Source: Vibrio salilacus (GTDB taxonomy: Bacteria > Pseudomonadota > Gammaproteobacteria > Enterobacterales > Vibrionaceae). From it: DNA of 64,000 nt. The notes under the pieces were generated by a model. It saw only the letters and a list, made by a program, of their open reading frames with translations. It was not told where the DNA came from and made no database searches. Below, piece after piece: positions 9,193 through 18,112 of this stretch (positions are counted from its first letter, which is position 1; each line of letters begins with the position of its first letter). The position numbers and the translations under genes were made by a program. The stretch covers positions 124,001 through 188,000 of the forward strand of contig NZ_NIVQ01000002.1 of the NCBI RefSeq assembly GCF_002811245.1. Reading direction: 5' to 3'.

Positions 9193-9221
9193 AAAAAGCC
9201 GCTCATTAAGAGCGGCTTTTT
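9193..9221 (-). terminator. Terminator of the SRP RNA gene
   Basis: Symmetrical hairpin aaaaagccgct…agcggcttttt. Read on the minus strand it starts a few bases after the 3' end of the 4.5S RNA and ends in a T-run, as expected for ffs. Confidence 0.75.
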
Positions 9222-9225
9222 AAAT

Positions 9226-9335
9226 GGGTGGAAGCCCCAGCCACATCCCGGCACACAAGTCACTCGCTGCGGCTGCTTCCTTCCGGACCTGACCGAGTTC
9301 ACAAGTTATTGTTGCGGGAGGACCAGGGCCTCCAT
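9226..9335 (-). ncRNA. ffs: 4.5S signal recognition particle RNA
   Basis: The minus strand contains the near-universal SRP RNA core ggtcaggtccggaaggaagc, flanked by complementary arms. The 5' end atggaggccctggtcctccc pairs with the 3' end …ggggcttccaccc. Length is about 110 nt, like E. coli 4.5S RNA. It binds Ffh and guides co-translational membrane targeting. A terminator follows at 9193–9221. The exact 5' and 3' ends are set by the pairing of the arms. Confidence 0.93.
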
Positions 9336-9455
9336 AGATTCTGTTTTCTTAGCGTGGCTAAGAAGTGTGGGGATTATCAGCCATACGCGGCTCTATTTCA
9401 AGCCCTCGAAGCAATAAAGTCTACCTTTTCTATTCAACTGCTTAGTCAATAACCG

Positions 9456-11465
9456 TTATCGTAGGTAATGAACGATTTTCTCATCAGCTGACATCGCGAG
9501 CGGCTCCCCTCTTGAGTCTTGTTTATGTCGATACATCGCTTCATCCGCTGCATTCAAAACTTCTTGCAAGCTCATAAAGCAGACCCTCGGCATAGAAACT
9601 CCTAGCGCAATCGAAATATTGAAACAAAGCTGGCCGTCGTCTGAAGCAAAAGGAATTAACTTTAGCTTGCTGGATAGTTCATTGGCTCGAGTTTGGTTGA
9701 TTTTACCAATCAAAATAAATTCATCGCCACCGATCCTAAAGCTATGCCCGTGCCACACACGCTCAATGTAAGTCGCAACACTTTTAAGTACTTGGTCGCC
9801 AATCTCATGACCATAGGTATCGTTGATATGCTTGAAACGATTCACATCAAGATAGATCACCGTGTTATCAGCGTTCACGCCACTACGGTATTTTTGATGC
9901 ATTGAACGACGATTTTTCATTCGCGTTAGTGGATCAGTATTGGACTGACTGTGCAAATATATCGCAACCACAATCAAGAACCCGAGCACTAGCATAAACA
10001 GAATTTGGCGTTGGCGTGAGAAAGCCTGCTCCGCTTGTAAGGTTGCTTTCCAATTGGGATGATAATCGTACCTATCAATAATTTGCTCGGTATCGATCAT
10101 TTTTATCGCGCGACTAAACAGGGGTGCCAACGCTTCTCCAACTCGGTTTTTCGCAAAGCCAATCGCAATATTTGACTGATAAAAGTGACCAATCGACACA
10201 TCTTCTTCAAGTGGAATGATGTCGCCTGATTCACGCATCATTTTATTGAAGTTGGCGCGACTGATCGCCATATAACTAATTTCACCGTTAAGTAGCGCAT
10301 TGTACATTTGCGCTGTACTGGAATAAGACTTAAGTTGTTTATTGGGTAATAGCTGAGACAAGAGTGCTTCAAAAAAATCATCTTTCATCACCCCGATCTG
10401 TTCAACAATCAATTCTGACACATTACTGTACACACCATTCTTATAGCCTTCGCGCTTAATCATGATCGCTTTAGGGAAGTAGTATGGGTTACTAAACTCG
10501 ATTAACGCTTTACGCTGCTCAGAAATAACGATTGGACCAAGAATGTCGATACGTTGTTCAATTAGATCACTGTACATACTTTCCCAAGTTTCATCGGCAG
10601 TACTTACAATGTCACAGTTGAGAAGTAGAATGTCACAGGCTTGCAGAACCACATCGGCGCTAATCCCTTTAATCTCACCATTACTATGATACTCGGCATA
10701 TTGACCAACATTATGCAGTTTGACTCGATACTGACGGTGAATATTAAGCTCACTGTCGATGACCGACTGTCTCAACGCTTGTTGCCGGATCTCAAACTGA
10801 TACGCTTTAACAGATTCACGCAACATTTTTTGCATTTCGGCACTGTGCACGTATTCAACAATTTTGGTCAGTAACGCTTGATGTTGGTGCTTTGGTACAA
10901 TGATAGAAACTGGCTTTATCGACAGTTGATGATTGAGTAACTGAGCATCAAACCCTGCCATCAACATCGGCTTAAGGTGGTTTATGGCATCAATGACTCC
11001 GTCCACCATTCTAGATTCAATCAGGTCTCTGGCTTGTTGATGACCGCTATATTCTATTTGCTTAATATGGGGGAAATTGGCTGTAACCAAATCGGCGTAA
11101 ATAGTCCCTTTCGGCACACCAATAACATGCGCTGTATCAAGCGTTGCATCGGTTACACTATATAGGTAGGTATATTCAATGTTAGTCGGGCTAGAAAAAT
11201 CAAAGCGCGTAGCACGTTGGTCTGTATAAGTGACGTTAGCGGCAAAATCACTTTCTCCACGCTCAACTGCCTTTAAGATCGCATCAAAACTTGGATAGTA
11301 GATGTACTCAACATTCAGATCAAAGTGTTCAGCCGCCTCATCAAACAGAATCCGCGTGACGATATCATCAGCCTCTACCCCTACTTTGTAAGTCATGCTT
11401 GCATAAGAGTAAGGAAGCACGATGAAGGAGAGAAGAAACCCAACCGTCCGCCAAAAAAGAGCCAT
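9456..11465 (-). CDS. cdgH: Sensor diguanylate cyclase with two periplasmic solute-binding domains (CdgH-like)
   Basis: Makes cyclic di-GMP from GTP in response to a periplasmic ligand. There is a signal peptide (1–22), then two tandem family-3 solute-binding modules (about 25–240 and 255–480). One transmembrane helix follows (about 483–503), then a GGDEF domain whose catalytic loop RIGGDEF lies near residue 577. The preceding D…F..IND..GH metal/GTP motif is intact. No RxxD inhibitory site is obvious before GGDEF. The architecture and neighbours (a membrane protein, atl, ybaY, tesB) fit V. cholerae CdgH, whose periplasmic part binds amino acids; the symbol rests on that recalled similarity. 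The start has an AGGACG ribosome site upstream. Confidence 0.85.
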   Translation of the reverse strand: MALFWRTVGFLLSFIVLPYSYASMTYKVGVEADDIVTRILFDEAAEHFDLNVEYIYYPSFDAILKAVERGESDFAANVTYTDQRATRFDFSSPTNIEYTYLYSVTDATLDTAHVIGVPKGTIYADLVTANFPHIKQIEYSGHQQARDLIESRMVDGVIDAINHLKPMLMAGFDAQLLNHQLSIKPVSIIVPKHQHQALLTKIVEYVHSAEMQKMLRESVKAYQFEIRQQALRQSVIDSELNIHRQYRVKLHNVGQYAEYHSNGEIKGISADVVLQACDILLLNCDIVSTADETWESMYSDLIEQRIDILGPIVISEQRKALIEFSNPYYFPKAIMIKREGYKNGVYSNVSELIVEQIGVMKDDFFEALLSQLLPNKQLKSYSSTAQMYNALLNGEISYMAISRANFNKMMRESGDIIPLEEDVSIGHFYQSNIAIGFAKNRVGEALAPLFSRAIKMIDTEQIIDRYDYHPNWKATLQAEQAFSRQRQILFMLVLGFLIVVAIYLHSQSNTDPLTRMKNRRSMHQKYRSGVNADNTVIYLDVNRFKHINDTYGHEIGDQVLKSVATYIERVWHGHSFRIGGDEFILIGKINQTRANELSSKLKLIPFASDDGQLCFNISIALGVSMPRVCFMSLQEVLNAADEAMYRHKQDSRGEPLAMSADEKIVHYLR

Positions 11466-11618
11466 GGTACTGTCGTCCTGTTTTAATAATTATTTAGCCC
11501 TGTTTCTGCGAATTATTACTACCAGTGTTCTTTTACTAATAACGCGCAAAATTTGGCCGATATTGACACAAAAGTACTCATATTCCAAGCCAATCAAATC
11601 AGTATTGTTATCGGTAAG

Positions 11619-12359
11619 TTAAATTTCTTGCTGCCCTTCAATGCTGCGTAAAATGTAATCGGTCATCCACGCGGTAGCAAGCAAACATAACCAGACCACC
11701 AATACCGGATTAGGCACTTCAATACCCGGCGTCACAACCAAGGCTGCAAATCCGACCGTAGGCAAAGTCCAACACAATAACTTGCTCCAGCGGAAGGTTT
11801 TCAAGCGTAATAGGCTTTCCATTGAGGCAATCATACCCGTTACACATAACGCAATTAATGCCGCATAGGGTAAATCAGCCATCCAAAGTGGCAGTACTAA
11901 ACCTAACGCCCACCAGCTGTGTTTGCGTGAAGGTTGCCAGCGAAAGGCAGACCACCATATAACGGCAATGGCTAAGGTTTGAATAATAGTGACGATCGGC
12001 TCACCACTTAACTTTCCCGCTGACTGTGTCACCATGATCCCGACCAAGAGCGTGCTAACAATCAGCAGGCTGGTGAAAATTACGGTGAGACTACTACGCT
12101 TTGAGAATGCCACCATCAGTAAAGGAAATAGAATCCATAAGCTAACCGATAACGTAAAAGGTTGATGAGGTAAAGTTAAACCATAGCTAGTCATGGCGGC
12201 GAGAAGCGTCAGGCCGATAACACCGCCTTGTGGTAAAATCCATAACGCAGGGATAATCAGAGCCAAGACAGGAATATCACCCGCACTTATACTCATAGCG
12301 CGTGCACATACGATGGCAAGCAGTGTAGTAATAACGAACTGAAATGTTGAAAATATCAT
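11619..12359 (-). CDS. Polytopic membrane protein of unknown function
   Basis: A 246-residue, very hydrophobic protein with roughly eight to nine predicted membrane segments (for example FVITTLLAIVCARA and VLVVWLCLLATAWM) and no soluble domain. I do not recognise a named family. It lies between the CdgH-like cyclase and the atl gene, an arrangement I recall as conserved in vibrios. It is separated by about 150 bases from cdgH on the same strand and is divergent from atl. Function is unassigned. Confidence 0.75.
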   Translation of the reverse strand: MIFSTFQFVITTLLAIVCARAMSISAGDIPVLALIIPALWILPQGGVIGLTLLAAMTSYGLTLPHQPFTLSVSLWILFPLLMVAFSKRSSLTVIFTSLLIVSTLLVGIMVTQSAGKLSGEPIVTIIQTLAIAVIWWSAFRWQPSRKHSWWALGLVLPLWMADLPYAALIALCVTGMIASMESLLRLKTFRWSKLLCWTLPTVGFAALVVTPGIEVPNPVLVVWLCLLATAWMTDYILRSIEGQQEI

Positions 12360-12408
12360 GCCCTCTCCTTATCCATTCCTTGGAAACTTGAACTAGGACC
12401 CTTTCATT

Positions 12409-12711
12409 ATGGATCAGTTTTTAATCCAAATCTTTGCTGTAATTCACCAAATTCCGTTTGGTAAAGTCACCACGTATGGTGAAATCGCAAAAATGGCGGG
12501 TTACCCTGGTTACGCCCGTCATGTTGGTAAAGCATTAAGTCACTTGCCCAATGGCAGCAAACTGCCTTGGTTTCGGGTCATTAACAGCCAAGGGCGTATT
12601 TCTTTGCAAGGACAAGATCTTAATCGGCAACGGCAAGCCTTGATAGCAGAAGGAGTGGCCGTATCACCAGATGGAAAAATCGCGCTGCGGCAATATCAAT
12701 GGCAACCTTAA
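12409..12711 (+). CDS. Alkyltransferase-like protein (ATL)
   Basis: A 100-residue protein with only the DNA-binding fold of O6-alkylguanine-DNA alkyltransferases (GKVTTYGEIA, GYARHVGKAL). The active-site PCHRV motif is PWFRV here, with tryptophan (Trp54) replacing the methyl-accepting cysteine. This is the hallmark of ATL proteins, which bind alkylated guanine, flip it out and hand the lesion to nucleotide excision repair instead of reversing it. The gene starts 49 bases from the divergent membrane-protein gene and runs convergently into ybaY. E. coli homologue: YbaZ/Atl. Confidence 0.88.
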   Translation: MDQFLIQIFAVIHQIPFGKVTTYGEIAKMAGYPGYARHVGKALSHLPNGSKLPWFRVINSQGRISLQGQDLNRQRQALIAEGVAVSPDGKIALRQYQWQP

Positions 12712-12732
12712 TAGCTGCCACCTGCGTTATGA

Positions 12733-13161
12733 CTAGTTACCTACACTAATCAAGCGCAAATTAACGCTTTCGGTATGGTTATCGTCAGTAATAACGGGGT
12801 ATGACGTGTCAGTAATGAACTGCAGTTGACCATCAACTTCAATTCGCGCACTCACACTATAGCGATGGCGTGCTTCAATTTTACTGGTGTCGTAAGCAAG
12901 GTAAAATTCGAATGGAACTTGAGCGCCGTTACTTTCAAACCGGTGCTTAGCAATCACTTTAGACGGAGCGTCGGCAAGTGAGACATCTTCTAGTTTGATG
13001 GTAATGACGGCGTCATCAGGTAATGCAATACGCTCACGATAAGCAACAATACCAGTAACATGATCGATCTTCGCTTGCGGCACTTTCTGCTCTAAATTTT
13101 GGCAGCCAACCAGTACGCCCCCGAACACAACGGCTAGAATCAAACCTAATGCCTTTTTCAT
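12733..13161 (-). CDS. ybaY: YbaY-family lipoprotein
   Basis: A 142-residue lipoprotein with a signal peptide ending in VLVGC (Cys20). It is followed by a beta-rich domain with VTGIVAYRERIALPDDAVITI, FEFYLAYD and TDTSYPVIT. These match the YbaY family of envelope lipoproteins with YscW-like folds, whose role is unclear. Its gene neighbour tesB is also a neighbour of ybaY in enterobacteria. The gene is convergent with atl (21 bases between stops) and divergent from tesB. Confidence 0.8.
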   Translation of the reverse strand: MKKALGLILAVVFGGVLVGCQNLEQKVPQAKIDHVTGIVAYRERIALPDDAVITIKLEDVSLADAPSKVIAKHRFESNGAQVPFEFYLAYDTSKIEARHRYSVSARIEVDGQLQFITDTSYPVITDDNHTESVNLRLISVGN

Positions 13162-13351
13162 AAAAACTCACTTAACTTATTAAATTATAATTAATTATAG
13201 ATGGCCGCTATACTAATGTCATGCTAGTGATGTTGAATTAACAAGGCTCTGACCCATATTACGCTACGCTAGCAATCTTATCTCACCTGCTGTTTTAATT
13301 GTCATTAATAGGCGTAGAATATCCGCATAATATCAAATCAAGGGTTCAATA

Positions 13352-14212
13352 ATGAGTAAACCTCTCAATGAGTTATTAGACTTACTGCAATTAGAAAAGC
13401 TCGAGGAGGGCCTCTTCAGAGGTCAAAGTGAAAACTTGGGACTGCCTCAAGTTTATGGTGGGCAAGTCATTGGCCAAGCGCTTTCGGCTGCTCGTTATAG
13501 CGTTGATGCCGACCGCACAGTACATTCGTTTCACAGCTACTTCCTCTACCCTGGCGATCCAGAAAAGCCCATTATTTATGATGTTGAAAACCTGCGTGAC
13601 GGACGCAGTTTTAGTACCAGACGTGTCAAAGCGATTCAAAATGGTCGGCCAATTTTCTATCTCACCGCCTCGTACCATGGTGAAGCCCCGGGCTTTGAAC
13701 ATCAAAACACCATGCCAGATATTCCCGGGCCAGAGAATTTTGCGTCAGAATCACAGTTAGCCGCTCAAATCGAGGCGTTCTTACCAGAAAAGTTGAAGAA
13801 GACGTTCTGCGGTGAGAAGCCGATTGAAATGCGCCCGGTGACCGTGGTTAACCCACTTAAACCAGAAAAAGTAGCGCCAAAACAATATCTGTGGATCAAG
13901 GCGAATGGTGAAGTCCCTGATGATCAGTTAATTCACCAGTATTTGCTCGGTTATGCCTCTGACTGGGGCTTTTTAGTCACGGCGCTGCTTCCGCATGGTG
14001 TTTCGCTAATGACGCCTAAATTCCAGGTTGCCACTATTGACCACTCGATTTGGTTCCATCGCCCATTCAAGATGGATGAATGGCTACTGTATGTGATTGA
14101 GAGCCCGACCGCATCGAACACGCGTGGTTTAGTACGAGGAGAGATCTATAATCGTGCTGGTGCTTTAGTCGCCTCAGCAGTGCAAGAAGGCGTTATGCGT
14201 TTTAACCAATAG
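13352..14212 (+). CDS. tesB: Acyl-CoA thioesterase II
   Basis: Hydrolyses medium- and long-chain acyl-CoA to free fatty acid and CoA in the cytosol. At 286 residues it has the double hot-dog layout. The first half contains [13 protein letters not shown] and HSFHSYFL; the second contains the conserved Asp in [12 protein letters not shown] and ends with the Gln-bearing SAVQEGVMR. Length equals E. coli TesB. The gene is monocistronic, between divergent ybaY and a convergent Lrp-type regulator. Confidence 0.93.
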   Translation: MSKPLNELLDLLQLEKLEEGLFRGQSENLGLPQVYGGQVIGQALSAARYSVDADRTVHSFHSYFLYPGDPEKPIIYDVENLRDGRSFSTRRVKAIQNGRPIFYLTASYHGEAPGFEHQNTMPDIPGPENFASESQLAAQIEAFLPEKLKKTFCGEKPIEMRPVTVVNPLKPEKVAPKQYLWIKANGEVPDDQLIHQYLLGYASDWGFLVTALLPHGVSLMTPKFQVATIDHSIWFHRPFKMDEWLLYVIESPTASNTRGLVRGEIYNRAGALVASAVQEGVMRFNQ

Positions 14213-14220
14213 CATCAATA

Positions 14221-14250
14221 CTGCTGCGCTCATTCTCGTGGGCGCAGTGT
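14221..14250. terminator. Shared hairpin between tesB and the Lrp-type gene
   Basis: Inverted repeat ctgctgcgctc…gggcgcagtg in the 58-base gap between two convergent stop codons. It has one wobble mismatch and weak U-tracts, so it is a plausible but not strong bidirectional terminator. Confidence 0.4.
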
Positions 14251-14270
14251 TGATAGGCTATTCGATGTGG

Positions 14271-14753
14271 TTACTGTGAGCCTTCACTATTAATCGGTAG
14301 CGCCGTCGTATACTTCAGCGGCTCCATAGCGAAAGTAGACGTCACATTCGACAGACCAGCGACAGAATTAACCAATTTTTTGTAGAAACGATCGAAACAG
14401 TGCATATCTTTCACTAACACCTTCAACATGTAGTCATATTCACCGGCCATACGGTAAAATTCCATCACTTCAGGAAACTCGCTCGCGGTAGAAACAAATT
14501 GACGATACCACTCGTGGGAGTGGTCGCTGGTTTTGACCAGTACAAAAGCGGTGAAAGACAGACCCAATTTCTCTGGATTAAGCAAAGCGACACGCTTTTG
14601 AATCACTCCCGCCTCTTCAAGCTTTTTAAGCCGCTTCCAACACGGTGTCGTGGTTAGATTGACCGCCTCCGCGAGATCATTTAATGACAAGGTGGCATCG
14701 TTTTGTAATAGATCGAGTATTTTTCGATCAATCTTATCTAATTCAATTTTCAT
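14271..14753 (-). CDS. Lrp/AsnC-family transcriptional regulator (cysteine-responsive type suspected)
   Basis: A 160-residue regulator. The N-terminal winged helix ([28 protein letters not shown]) is followed by the RAM ligand-binding domain (about 65–150; [18 protein letters not shown]). I start at ATG 14753 ([11 protein letters not shown]), because the upstream in-frame codons are hydrophobic and unlike the family. It is divergent from a PLP enzyme of the cysteine synthase/desulfhydrase group, with a 116-base AT-rich gap. Lrp-type genes commonly control a divergent neighbour, and DecR (YbaO) of E. coli controls cysteine detoxification. A similar role here is inferred from position. Confidence 0.88.
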   Translation of the reverse strand: MKIELDKIDRKILDLLQNDATLSLNDLAEAVNLTTTPCWKRLKKLEEAGVIQKRVALLNPEKLGLSFTAFVLVKTSDHSHEWYRQFVSTASEFPEVMEFYRMAGEYDYMLKVLVKDMHCFDRFYKKLVNSVAGLSNVTSTFAMEPLKYTTALPINSEGSQ

Positions 14754-14869
14754 ACAGACATAAAAGAGAAAAATATTCTCCAAATAAAGCAAATAGAAGT
14801 AAAAAAAGCAAAGTTTTTCTCTGAAAAAATCGATAAATTAGTTCTATAACGATTCTAAGGAGAAAACCT

Positions 14870-15940
14870 ATGTGTACTGATCATGACTGGATTAACAACG
14901 CGGTACGTAAAATTGAAGCCGATTACCAGCGTAGCGCTGATACTCACTTAATTAAGCTTGATTTACCCAGTGTTGCCGGCATTGATATCTATCTTAAAGA
15001 TGAAAGTACCCATCCAACCGGTTCGCTCAAACATCGTCTGGCACGCTCGCTGTTTCTCTATGCCATCTGTAATGGTTGGGTCGGGCCAGAAACCACGATT
15101 ATTGAATCATCATCTGGCAGTACTGCCGTCTCTGAAGCCTACTTCGCACGACTTCTCGGGCTGCCGTTTATTGCAGTGATGCCCAAATGCACCGCACGTA
15201 AAAAAATCGAACAAATTGAATTTTATGGTGGTCAGGCACATTTAGTTGACCGCTCGGATCAAATCTACGCTGAGTCACGTCGCCTTGCGAAAGAACTCGA
15301 CGGCCACTATATGGATCAGTTCACTTACGCTGAACGTGCCACCGACTGGCGCGGTAATAACAATATTGCTAACTCTATTTTTAGCCAAATGGAATTAGAA
15401 GATCATCCTATTCCAGCGTGGGTAGTCATGAGCCCAGGAACTGGCGGTACATCAGCAACCATTGGCCGCTTTATTCGTTATCAAAAGCACGATACGAAAC
15501 TGTGCGTCGTTGACCCTGAAAATTCAGTGTTTCATGACTACTTTCGCACTGGCAACAAAAATCTTATCGGCGAATGTGGCAGCAAAATTGAAGGGATTGG
15601 CCGCCCTCGTGTCGAGCCAAGTTTTATTCCTGGTGTGGTCGATGAAATGCGTACTATCGCAGATGCGGCCTCGGTAGCCACAGCGCACTGGCTAGAGAAA
15701 ATATTAGGACGTAAAGTGGGGGCCTCCACGGGCACCAATTTATATGGCGTTTTACAACTCGCCAGTGAAATGAAATTACGTGGTGAAACAGGCTCTATTG
15801 TGACACTGCTGTGTGACAGCGGTGAGCGTTATTTGGATACTTATTACAACCAACAGTGGATCAAAGACAATATTGGCGATCTGCAACCTTATCTCGCAAA
15901 ACTTGAAACCTTTGAAGCCACAGGTGAGCTGAGCGCATAA
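14870..15940 (+). CDS. PLP-dependent cysteine synthase-family enzyme, probable L-cysteine desulfhydrase
   Basis: A fold-type II PLP enzyme of 356 residues. The PLP lysine is Lys54 in [10 protein letters not shown], the Asn/Ser loop is [10 protein letters not shown], and the phosphate loop is [14 protein letters not shown]. It lacks the cystathionine synthase CBS module. It is longer than CysK/CysM and resembles the Cds1-like cysteine desulfhydrases, which break cysteine to sulfide, pyruvate and ammonia; the substrate is inferred. A strong AAGGAG site precedes the ATG. The divergent Lrp-type regulator supports substrate-induced control. A bidirectional terminator follows. Confidence 0.75.
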   Translation: MCTDHDWINNAVRKIEADYQRSADTHLIKLDLPSVAGIDIYLKDESTHPTGSLKHRLARSLFLYAICNGWVGPETTIIESSSGSTAVSEAYFARLLGLPFIAVMPKCTARKKIEQIEFYGGQAHLVDRSDQIYAESRRLAKELDGHYMDQFTYAERATDWRGNNNIANSIFSQMELEDHPIPAWVVMSPGTGGTSATIGRFIRYQKHDTKLCVVDPENSVFHDYFRTGNKNLIGECGSKIEGIGRPRVEPSFIPGVVDEMRTIADAASVATAHWLEKILGRKVGASTGTNLYGVLQLASEMKLRGETGSIVTLLCDSGERYLDTYYNQQWIKDNIGDLQPYLAKLETFEATGELSA

Positions 15941-15960
15941 GCATTTGAAGACTCGATAGA

Positions 15961-15996
15961 AAAAACGCCACTGAGTTATCATCAATGGCGTTTTTA
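15961..15996. terminator. Bidirectional rho-independent terminator
   Basis: Perfect 10-base stem aaaaacgcca (15961–15970) / tggcgttttt (15986–15995), with A/T runs on both sides. It sits between the convergent desulfhydrase-like and DUF1244 genes and can serve both. Confidence 0.8.
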
Positions 15997-15997
15997 T

Positions 15998-16318
15998 TTA
16001 TTGTTTATTTTGACGTGCCTCAAAAGCCGCCAATTGCTCTGGTGTTGCTTTCGTTTGGTGATTGTGTTTCCACTCGTCGTAAGTCATGCCATAAACACGC
16101 TCACGTGCATCGTCAATCTCGATCGCTACGCCTTGGCTGTCAGCCTCTGCTTTATACCATTGACTAAAACAGTTACGACAGAAACCGGCCAAGATCATCA
16201 AGTCGATATTTTGCACGTTTTTGTTGTCATCTAGGTGAGCCAGCAAACGGCGAAATACCGCTGCATCGAGTTTGTCTTGTTCTTGTTGAGATAAATTTTT
16301 ATATTTAAATTCAGCCAC
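15998..16318 (-). CDS. DUF1244-family protein
   Basis: A 106-residue soluble protein beginning (GTG start) MAEFKYKNLSQQEQDKLDA. The central part, AAVFRRLLAHLDDNK…DLMILAGFCRNCFSQWY, contains a CxxC pair, and YGMTYDEWKHNHQ follows. This matches the conserved family DUF1244, small proteins of proteobacteria with no established role. The CxxC could bind metal, but that is inference. A GAAAGG site precedes the GTG. It is transcribed alone toward a shared terminator. Confidence 0.85.
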   Translation of the reverse strand: MAEFKYKNLSQQEQDKLDAAVFRRLLAHLDDNKNVQNIDLMILAGFCRNCFSQWYKAEADSQGVAIEIDDARERVYGMTYDEWKHNHQTKATPEQLAAFEARQNKQ

Positions 16319-16390
16319 TTTAATTACCTTTCAATTATTGTTTTAGTGGGTAAAGTGTAACAGCCTCACTATTATCTACTCAAATACAAA

Positions 16391-16420
16391 AACGCCCAAG
16401 CTATGAGCTCAGGCGTTGTT
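16391..16420 (-). terminator. Terminator of the Tim44-domain gene
   Basis: On the minus strand, aacgcctgagc…gcttgggcgtt is followed by TTTGTATTT, directly after the stop codon of the Tim44-like gene. Confidence 0.65.
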
Positions 16421-16434
16421 TAAATCGATGGTGA

Positions 16435-17310
16435 TTAACCTTGAATGCCAACAATCAGCCACGGTGCATTCGGTACCGTTAAGTCGCGCTCTAAGTGCCA
16501 AATATCTTCGATGTTCTCTTCGATACCTTCCACTGAGTCGCGGTAACGACCACTGAACTGCAGGCTCAACTGTGCTTTGTTTGCATCGCAATCAGCACGA
16601 ACAATTTCTGCGTCGACATACATGACGTCAGTATGCTGCTCACCTTCAAGCTTAGCTCGCTCCGCTTGTAGGTCGGCAAACAAGCTTGGTGACACGTACT
16701 CTTCAATCGTCTCAAGCTGGTTGTGATTCCACGCACCTTGCAAAATTCGGTAGTGTTCACGTGAACCGTTGATAAAGGCAGTTTGATCAAATCCTTCAGG
16801 GTAACGGTGCGGAACGTCCGTTTGAGCACCAAAACCAAAGCCACCTTGGTTAGCGCCTACTTGCGGTTGCTCAAAGTTATGAATGTTCGGTTGCTCAAAT
16901 TTAGACGCAGAACCGCCAAACGCAGGTTGCTGACGATGTTGGTTCATACTACCTTGCTTAGCACCAAGCATGCTGCGCATCAACTTGAAGATAACAAAAG
17001 CAATCAAGCCCATGATCAAGATATCCATAAATTGGATACCCTCAAACGCGCCACCAAAAAAGGCCGCAAGTAGACCGCCTGCAAGTAGGCCGCCCATTAA
17101 CCCGCCCATTAACCCCTTCTTGCTTGATTGAGTTTTTGTGGTTTGGTCTTTGCCTAGCGTATTGGTGTTCTGTTGTTGCTGTTTTGGCGCAGGCGCTGTT
17201 TTAAAGCTTTTGCCAAAAGATTTGCCGCCTCCGAACTTTTTAGCCTCAGCGATCGGGGTGATCGCGACTGAGACCATAAGTAGTGCAACAAGGGAAAAGA
17301 GTCGTTTCAT
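16435..17310 (-). CDS. Tim44-like domain membrane protein
   Basis: A 291-residue protein. It has a signal-like N-terminus (1–23, ending AEA) and a Gly/Lys and Gln-rich segment (about 24–65). A glycine-rich hydrophobic stretch MGGLMGGLLAGGLLAAFF and a second membrane helix (DILIMGLIAFVIFKLM) follow. A C-terminal Tim44-like domain runs from about 165 to 291 (ALQGAWNHNQLETIEEYVSP type, ending DLTVPNAPWLIVGIQG). This arrangement is seen in the bacterial 'Tim44 domain-containing' family, whose function is not settled. It stands alone, with its own terminator. Confidence 0.82.
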   Translation of the reverse strand: MKRLFSLVALLMVSVAITPIAEAKKFGGGKSFGKSFKTAPAPKQQQQNTNTLGKDQTTKTQSSKKGLMGGLMGGLLAGGLLAAFFGGAFEGIQFMDILIMGLIAFVIFKLMRSMLGAKQGSMNQHRQQPAFGGSASKFEQPNIHNFEQPQVGANQGGFGFGAQTDVPHRYPEGFDQTAFINGSREHYRILQGAWNHNQLETIEEYVSPSLFADLQAERAKLEGEQHTDVMYVDAEIVRADCDANKAQLSLQFSGRYRDSVEGIEENIEDIWHLERDLTVPNAPWLIVGIQG

Positions 17311-17499
17311 ATTCTTCCTTAAGGTTCTTAATCGGATTAAGTCTTTTATTTATCACACCATAGTAACGCCCAGCTCACCAGTTTCAACTAAAACATTGCA
17401 GTTTGATGTATCAGAATATTGCAAATAATGATCGACAACATTGACGCTCTCTCACTTCGCTCATAAAATATTGAACGTTGTTCATTACAGATTTTTATC

Positions 17500-18090
17500 A
17501 TGGCTAGAAGAAACGATCATACTCGAGAAGAACTGGTGGCGCTCACGCTTAATACCGTCAAAAAGTTTTTGACAACCCACTCTTATCATGAGTTAAGCTT
17601 GAGAAAAATTGCGAATATGATTGGTTATGTACCAAGTACTCTAGTCAATATTTTCGGCAGCTATAACCTACTCTTATTGCACACCGTTGCCCAAACTTTG
17701 GATGAGCTTTCAGCCGACGCAAGCGCCGTAGTAAAGCGCAGCCAAGATGCTGAGACTGCACTGTATGATTTAGCTTACTGCTATCACGATTTTGCGCTGC
17801 GTCATCCTCATCGCTGGCAATTAATTTTCGAGCACAACATGAATGGCGACCCACTGCCAGAGTGGCAGGCGCAAAGAATTAACGCCATGACCAATATGTT
17901 AGAGGACTTACTTCAAACACTCGCGCCACAACGCAGCGCTTCTGATGTGCTTAGAGCGAGCCGTGTTCTGTGGTCTGGCGTACATGGTATTACGCTCTTA
18001 AGCGTCGACGATAAATTTTTTTCCGCTGAGCCTATCGACGGTAAAGAATTGATTAGTAATCTTTTGTCTCATTACTTAAGCAACTGGTAA
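17500..18090 (+). CDS. TetR-family transcriptional regulator
   Basis: A 196-residue repressor-type protein. The N-terminal helix-turn-helix is HELSLRKIANMIGYVPSTLVNIFGSYNLLL (about 27–56). The C-terminal ligand domain has HPHRWQLIFEH and RASRVLWSGVHGITLLS, characteristic of the WHG subgroup. It lies 22 bases upstream of the MFS–acyltransferase gene on the same strand, so it is probably co-transcribed with and controls that gene. The effector is unknown, possibly a fatty acid or lysolipid given the neighbour (inference). Confidence 0.88.
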   Translation: MARRNDHTREELVALTLNTVKKFLTTHSYHELSLRKIANMIGYVPSTLVNIFGSYNLLLLHTVAQTLDELSADASAVVKRSQDAETALYDLAYCYHDFALRHPHRWQLIFEHNMNGDPLPEWQAQRINAMTNMLEDLLQTLAPQRSASDVLRASRVLWSGVHGITLLSVDDKFFSAEPIDGKELISNLLSHYLSNW

Positions 18091-18112
18091 ATTAAACGAC
18101 TAAGGCTAAACA

